Source: Paralichthys olivaceus
Taxonomy: Eukaryota > Chordata > Actinopteri > Pleuronectiformes > Paralichthyidae
DNA: 64,000 bases
Assembly (NCBI RefSeq): GCF_024713975.1
Contig: NC_091111.1
Coordinates: 4,959,001-5,023,000, forward strand
Reading direction: 5' to 3'
Positions 60,598 through 64,000 of this stretch are shown in pieces. The notes beneath the pieces were generated by a model. That model was not told the origin of the DNA. It ran no database searches and saw nothing but the letters and a program-made list of their open reading frames with translations. Both the position numbers and the translations under genes were made by a program. Position 1 is the first letter of the stretch; every line of letters starts with the position of its first letter.

Positions 60598-63230
60598 AAA
60601 ATCACCATGTATACAATATCACAGTGTTATTGTATTTGTTTACAATGAAGGTTGGTATTAAATGGCTGTTAAATACGATGATATTAGAAAATCGAACCGT
60701 GTGCATGGTCTATCTGGATTTTGATGGAAGCAGCCTTGTGATCTTTGCAGCCTTGTGAGTCTGCCCCTCGCAAACACTGTTGCTTGTGGGCCACAACAAG
60801 GCTGCAGAAAGCAACCCAAAGAATGAAAAGGCGTGACTTCTCGAGGCACGGGAGCTTCACGTGCGATGTTCCTTGGACAGACTCCTGCTTCCCACGGAGG
60901 TGGTGGCCTCGCTCCGTGGCCGCCACCTTTCTTGAGGCAGGAAGAGTATAGAAAATAAACTGGCAGCTAGTTATTGTTGGAAGCAGAGGAAGCTCTTCCT
61001 GTCAGACACTTTCACCTGCCACACTCATATCTTGACACCCCCCCCCCCCTCCCCAGACACACTCAGTACTCCTTTGATGTAAGAAATTAAAACACACCCA
61101 GAAGACAATTTTTTCATCTCTGTAATTATTCTCTTCATACTGCTGATGTAAGTGTTAGAAATTTCTGTGAAGGCCTACAGACATCAGTCCAACAGGTTTC
61201 CAGCTGTCAAATTATTGATACATTTTACACCTTTGTTCAAAAATTCCTCCCCTGTCCTCCTCATGGGGCTTCTGCAGGTCTAAAATTCAGTAATCTGAGT
61301 TTAAAGCCTTACAAAGACTGAAATATATAGAAATATGACATACTAGCTCTTAAATATGTTTATGTAGGTCCAATGTTAATTTTCATTTAATGCTACTACT
61401 GTAGTGATTTAAAATCCTTTGTTAACGTACATTTTTCTGTCTTGCGTATGTAATGTCTCTGTGTGTTTTAGTGATTTCTCAGTGATACAGATATTCGTGC
61501 ACCAATCTGATGTTATCTCACTCTACTCAGCTTGTCTGTGAAAGACTGGATTCCTACTGTCCCAGAATGCAGTTTTTTTTGAAAATGTAGTGTTTTGAAG
61601 GTTATACTCTACTTGGCTTCTTCACCTTATCTTTAACGATAGGGAAGTGTAAGTAATTCTGGGATTCTGATATTCTCTTGTACTTGACGTAGGAATTCAA
61701 TGTAATTCATTATCATTTTTAGGCGTAGGTCAAAAGGTCTTCTGAAATATCCTGATATTAAAACTTCTACAGTTACTGTTTCTTAATCACTGGCTGTGGA
61801 CTCAATTTGATGATACCACTCTTGAATGTGCATTTTCACCCTCCTGATCTCTTCAATAAGTGCATTGTGCTGCTGTGATTTATGAATGGTGTGTGTATTA
61901 CAAACTGCAGATTTCTTAAATTGGATCCTGCTCACTGTTGGAGGATTTCTCCCATCTTAGATGCATGTGAGTTCCCCCGTGAGAGCGAGTCAGGAACAGA
62001 ACACAATATTCGAATCAAACGGGGGTCAGTGTGAAAAACTGCCTCATTGTATTTCAGTGAATCAGATTAAGATTCAAAGTTTAGCTTTTAGTCTGTGTTT
62101 AATTTTGTTTTAAGTCAGTCCATTAACTGACATAAATGAAAAATGACTTATGATGGTCAGAGATGATGGAAGATGAAAAATCAAAGAAATAACTGGAAAT
62201 GCATGTTTTTATCCAGTTTGACAAAAAATATAACTGCTCTTCTTTAAAGCAAATGTCATATATACCGTGTAAATCGTAGGGTGATTGTAATGTGTAATTT
62301 AATAAAATATATGCCCAGGAGAGAAAGAGAAAATACATCTAGGTATACTTATAAGTATGGATTGAGTAGGTATTTAAGAAGAAATTGGTACTAGAAGTTT
62401 TCTGTAAATATCAATATAAGTAGAAAAACCATGAAGTGTAAATGCTCAGTGACAAAACAGATAATTAAAAACAACATAAGTAAAAGTGTTCATCCCTGTA
62501 AAAGTCATATTCTATTGGACCTTATCATTTATCAATAAATGAACAAACAGCATTGATGTAGCTCCAGAGAGTTGAACTAATTTAGATATAAGACTTTATT
62601 TGTCATGTGCACAACAATTATATTCAGCAGTCGCTGGCAATGAAATGCACCAGCAGAAAATAGAATATCAAAAATAAGTAAGTATTACAATAAAATATAC
62701 ATGAAATGAATGAACATATTAAAAGTATAAAGTAATGCAAAATGAAAACACAAAAGTACAATTACCTCCAAATTTTACTTACAGAACTAGATTAGGTTTG
62801 CCAAGGTACAATTTATCACTTGACAAAAAGTGGAATGATAAACTTTAAATAAATATCTTTAACTCAATAAACAATTTAAAACTCAATTAAGATTTTTAGA
62901 TTAAGAAAATATATTATTATATATTGTGTTATATATTTGTTTATAATATTACCTGGTGGGGCCCAATCAAAGGCCAACTTTTCCCTGTTCTATATTAGAT
63001 GCTGATATGAGCTTTCAAGGCCTTGAAGGGCAGTAAGTTTAAGATAAGCATCTAATTTAATTACCATCTGTCGGGATTCTTTAAAAAAAAAAAAAAAATT
63101 GCAAACACACCTCTTGTAGATTCACTTCAGTTGAACCCTTTACTTCCTACTCTCATTCCTTTCATCTGTGCTGAGCATGCTCTGAAGAATCCAGGTATTT
63201 ATGAGGTAATCGCAGTGAGCTGAAACATTT
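60598..63230. other. Non-coding stretch after prkrip1
   Basis: No supported gene. Contents: a GC-rich patch at 60770-60950 with an E-box CACGTG (60857) and a hairpin ccacggag...ctccgtgg near 60895-60920; a C-run at 61038-61048; a LINE-like tail at 62582-62760; a 16-base A-run at 63083-63098. The rest is AT-rich and without recognised features. Confidence 0.5.
62582..62760 (-). mobile_element. Reverse-oriented LINE-like 3' tail
   Basis: ttagatataagactttattt then gtcatgtgcacaacaa and aatgaaatgcaccagcag read, on the minus strand, as a TTTCATT ... AATAAAGTC-type ending much like the tail at 21500-21592, though more diverged. No coding part. Confidence 0.5.
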
Positions 63231-63556
63231 ATTACAGACCTCTGCAAGAAAACCATTCAACCTGCAAAAGAACACAGAGATCCCAGCTGATTCCTTCATG
63301 CTCATGTTCAAAGATCCCAACACACTGTGCAGCTGCGTCCATGGACAGAAGTTTTGAGCTCCAGCCTGCCGACAGGATTGGAGCTGAGTTGTTTCGGGGG
63401 GGGAGTGGAGCCAGAGTTGATCCACACCTCAGAGATAGGTTCCAGCGTGTTTGGGCAAGACGCACTGCCTCACTCTGCCTTTTCTTCCTTCTTATTCCGT
63501 ACAGAAACCTCAGAGCAGCTGCAATTACTACAAGTGCTTGACATTTTTTTGAAAAT

Positions 63557-63641
63557 ATGAGAATGCAGGACGAGGCCAAGTGGGGCTCGGAGAAGAAATC
63601 ATACGGAGAGATCAGCGATCAACATGCGCATCAGCCTCAAG
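63557..63641 (+). CDS. Possible first coding exon of an unidentified gene, partial
   Basis: ATG at 63557 opens a frame MRMQDEAKWGSEKKSYGEIS and a few more residues that ends at a fair donor, caag|gtacag (63641/63642). The 330 bases upstream are less AT-rich than their surroundings and could be 5' UTR, with a possible acceptor at ttccgtacag (63495-63504). The remainder of any gene would lie right of the window. I do not recognise the peptide; it may be chance. Confidence 0.2.
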
Positions 63642-64000
63642 GTACAGTGACAAGAAATACTGGATTAAGCTGGTGCTTAAACTTGACCCACTGTGTGATG
63701 ATAGTAATAGTGAAATCACCGTTTCTACACTTTATTGTACTTTTGAAAAGAGAACACTTGGCTTCCTTATAGTGGTTTTCCACATATGTTTGGATTTGGC
63801 ATTATGGCAGTAGCTAATCATGCACAGTTCCTCTATACTTGTTGATGAGTAAAATTCATAATTAAAGGGGAGTTAAAAGACAAGTTTGCTCCATTTCTAC
63901 AGTCCTTTGGGAGATACACATATATGTGGCAATTTCTAATGATCTGTCAGGCTGTTTGTGCTTATTAAATTAAACCCTTACTCTCCTGTGTGCTACATCT

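Noticed and set aside
1-64000. Endogenous retrovirus, LTR or Polinton-like element, CRISPR array, rRNA or tRNA gene
   Set aside because: No paired LTRs, capsid, polymerase or integrase signatures, regularly spaced repeats or tRNA-like clover sequences were seen by eye on either strand.

Overview
This is a stretch of vertebrate nuclear DNA, almost certainly from a ray-finned (teleost) fish. The genes have GT-AG introns, 3' AATAAA signals and CpG-rich promoters. The repeats are teleost-typical: Tc1-like transposons, short TIR elements, LINE tails ending in AATAAAG plus ATCTA or TTATT repeats, and long (TG)n and (TATC)n runs. Six genes are complete from start to stop and a seventh enters from the left edge. 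I built the exon models by matching splice sites and reading phase to remembered family sequences; no search was run. I found no prokaryotic, phage, retroviral or LTR-type element and no CRISPR.

Layout. 1-16.7 kb: the 3' part of vsnl1 (+), a large intron followed by the last two coding exons (12437-12652, 14059-14256) and a long 3' UTR. 18.4-20.3 kb: sf3b6 (-), complete, four coding exons. 20.5-21.7 kb: spacer with a (TATC)n array and a LINE tail. 21.7-36.8 kb: tdrd6 (+), with a non-coding first exon, a giant 5.4-kb exon holding seven Tudor domains, and fourteen small tail exons. 37.8-44.8 kb: pla2g7 (-), ten coding exons and an intact lipase triad. 45.6-54.7 kb: ints9 (+), 17 exons, 658 aa. 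55.6-59.3 kb: glrx5 (-), two exons. 59.7-60.6 kb: prkrip1 (+), one exon without introns. 60.6-64 kb: mostly non-coding, with a LINE-like tail and one weak candidate first exon at the right edge.

How the genes relate. They serve unrelated processes: calcium sensing in neurons (vsnl1), branch-point recognition (sf3b6), germ-granule/piRNA function (tdrd6), platelet-activating-factor hydrolysis (pla2g7), snRNA and nascent-RNA cleavage (ints9), mitochondrial Fe-S delivery (glrx5) and spliceosome-associated RNA binding (prkrip1). They alternate in strand, giving three divergent pairs (sf3b6/tdrd6, pla2g7/ints9, glrx5/prkrip1), of which the last shares a 392-bp promoter. tdrd6 next to pla2g7 matches human 6p12.3 from memory; the other neighbours map elsewhere in human.

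Most notable: duplicated micro-exons in the acidic tail of tdrd6; a 495-bp foldback element with a perfect 9-bp flanking direct repeat in tdrd6 intron 1; a pla2g7 product that begins with a myristoylation-type MGNTCS instead of a signal peptide; an intronless prkrip1; a tandem GTNNGT donor in glrx5; a GC-AG intron in ints9; and inverted copies of one TTAA-flanked element either side of pla2g7. I did not find a convincing new multi-gene system.
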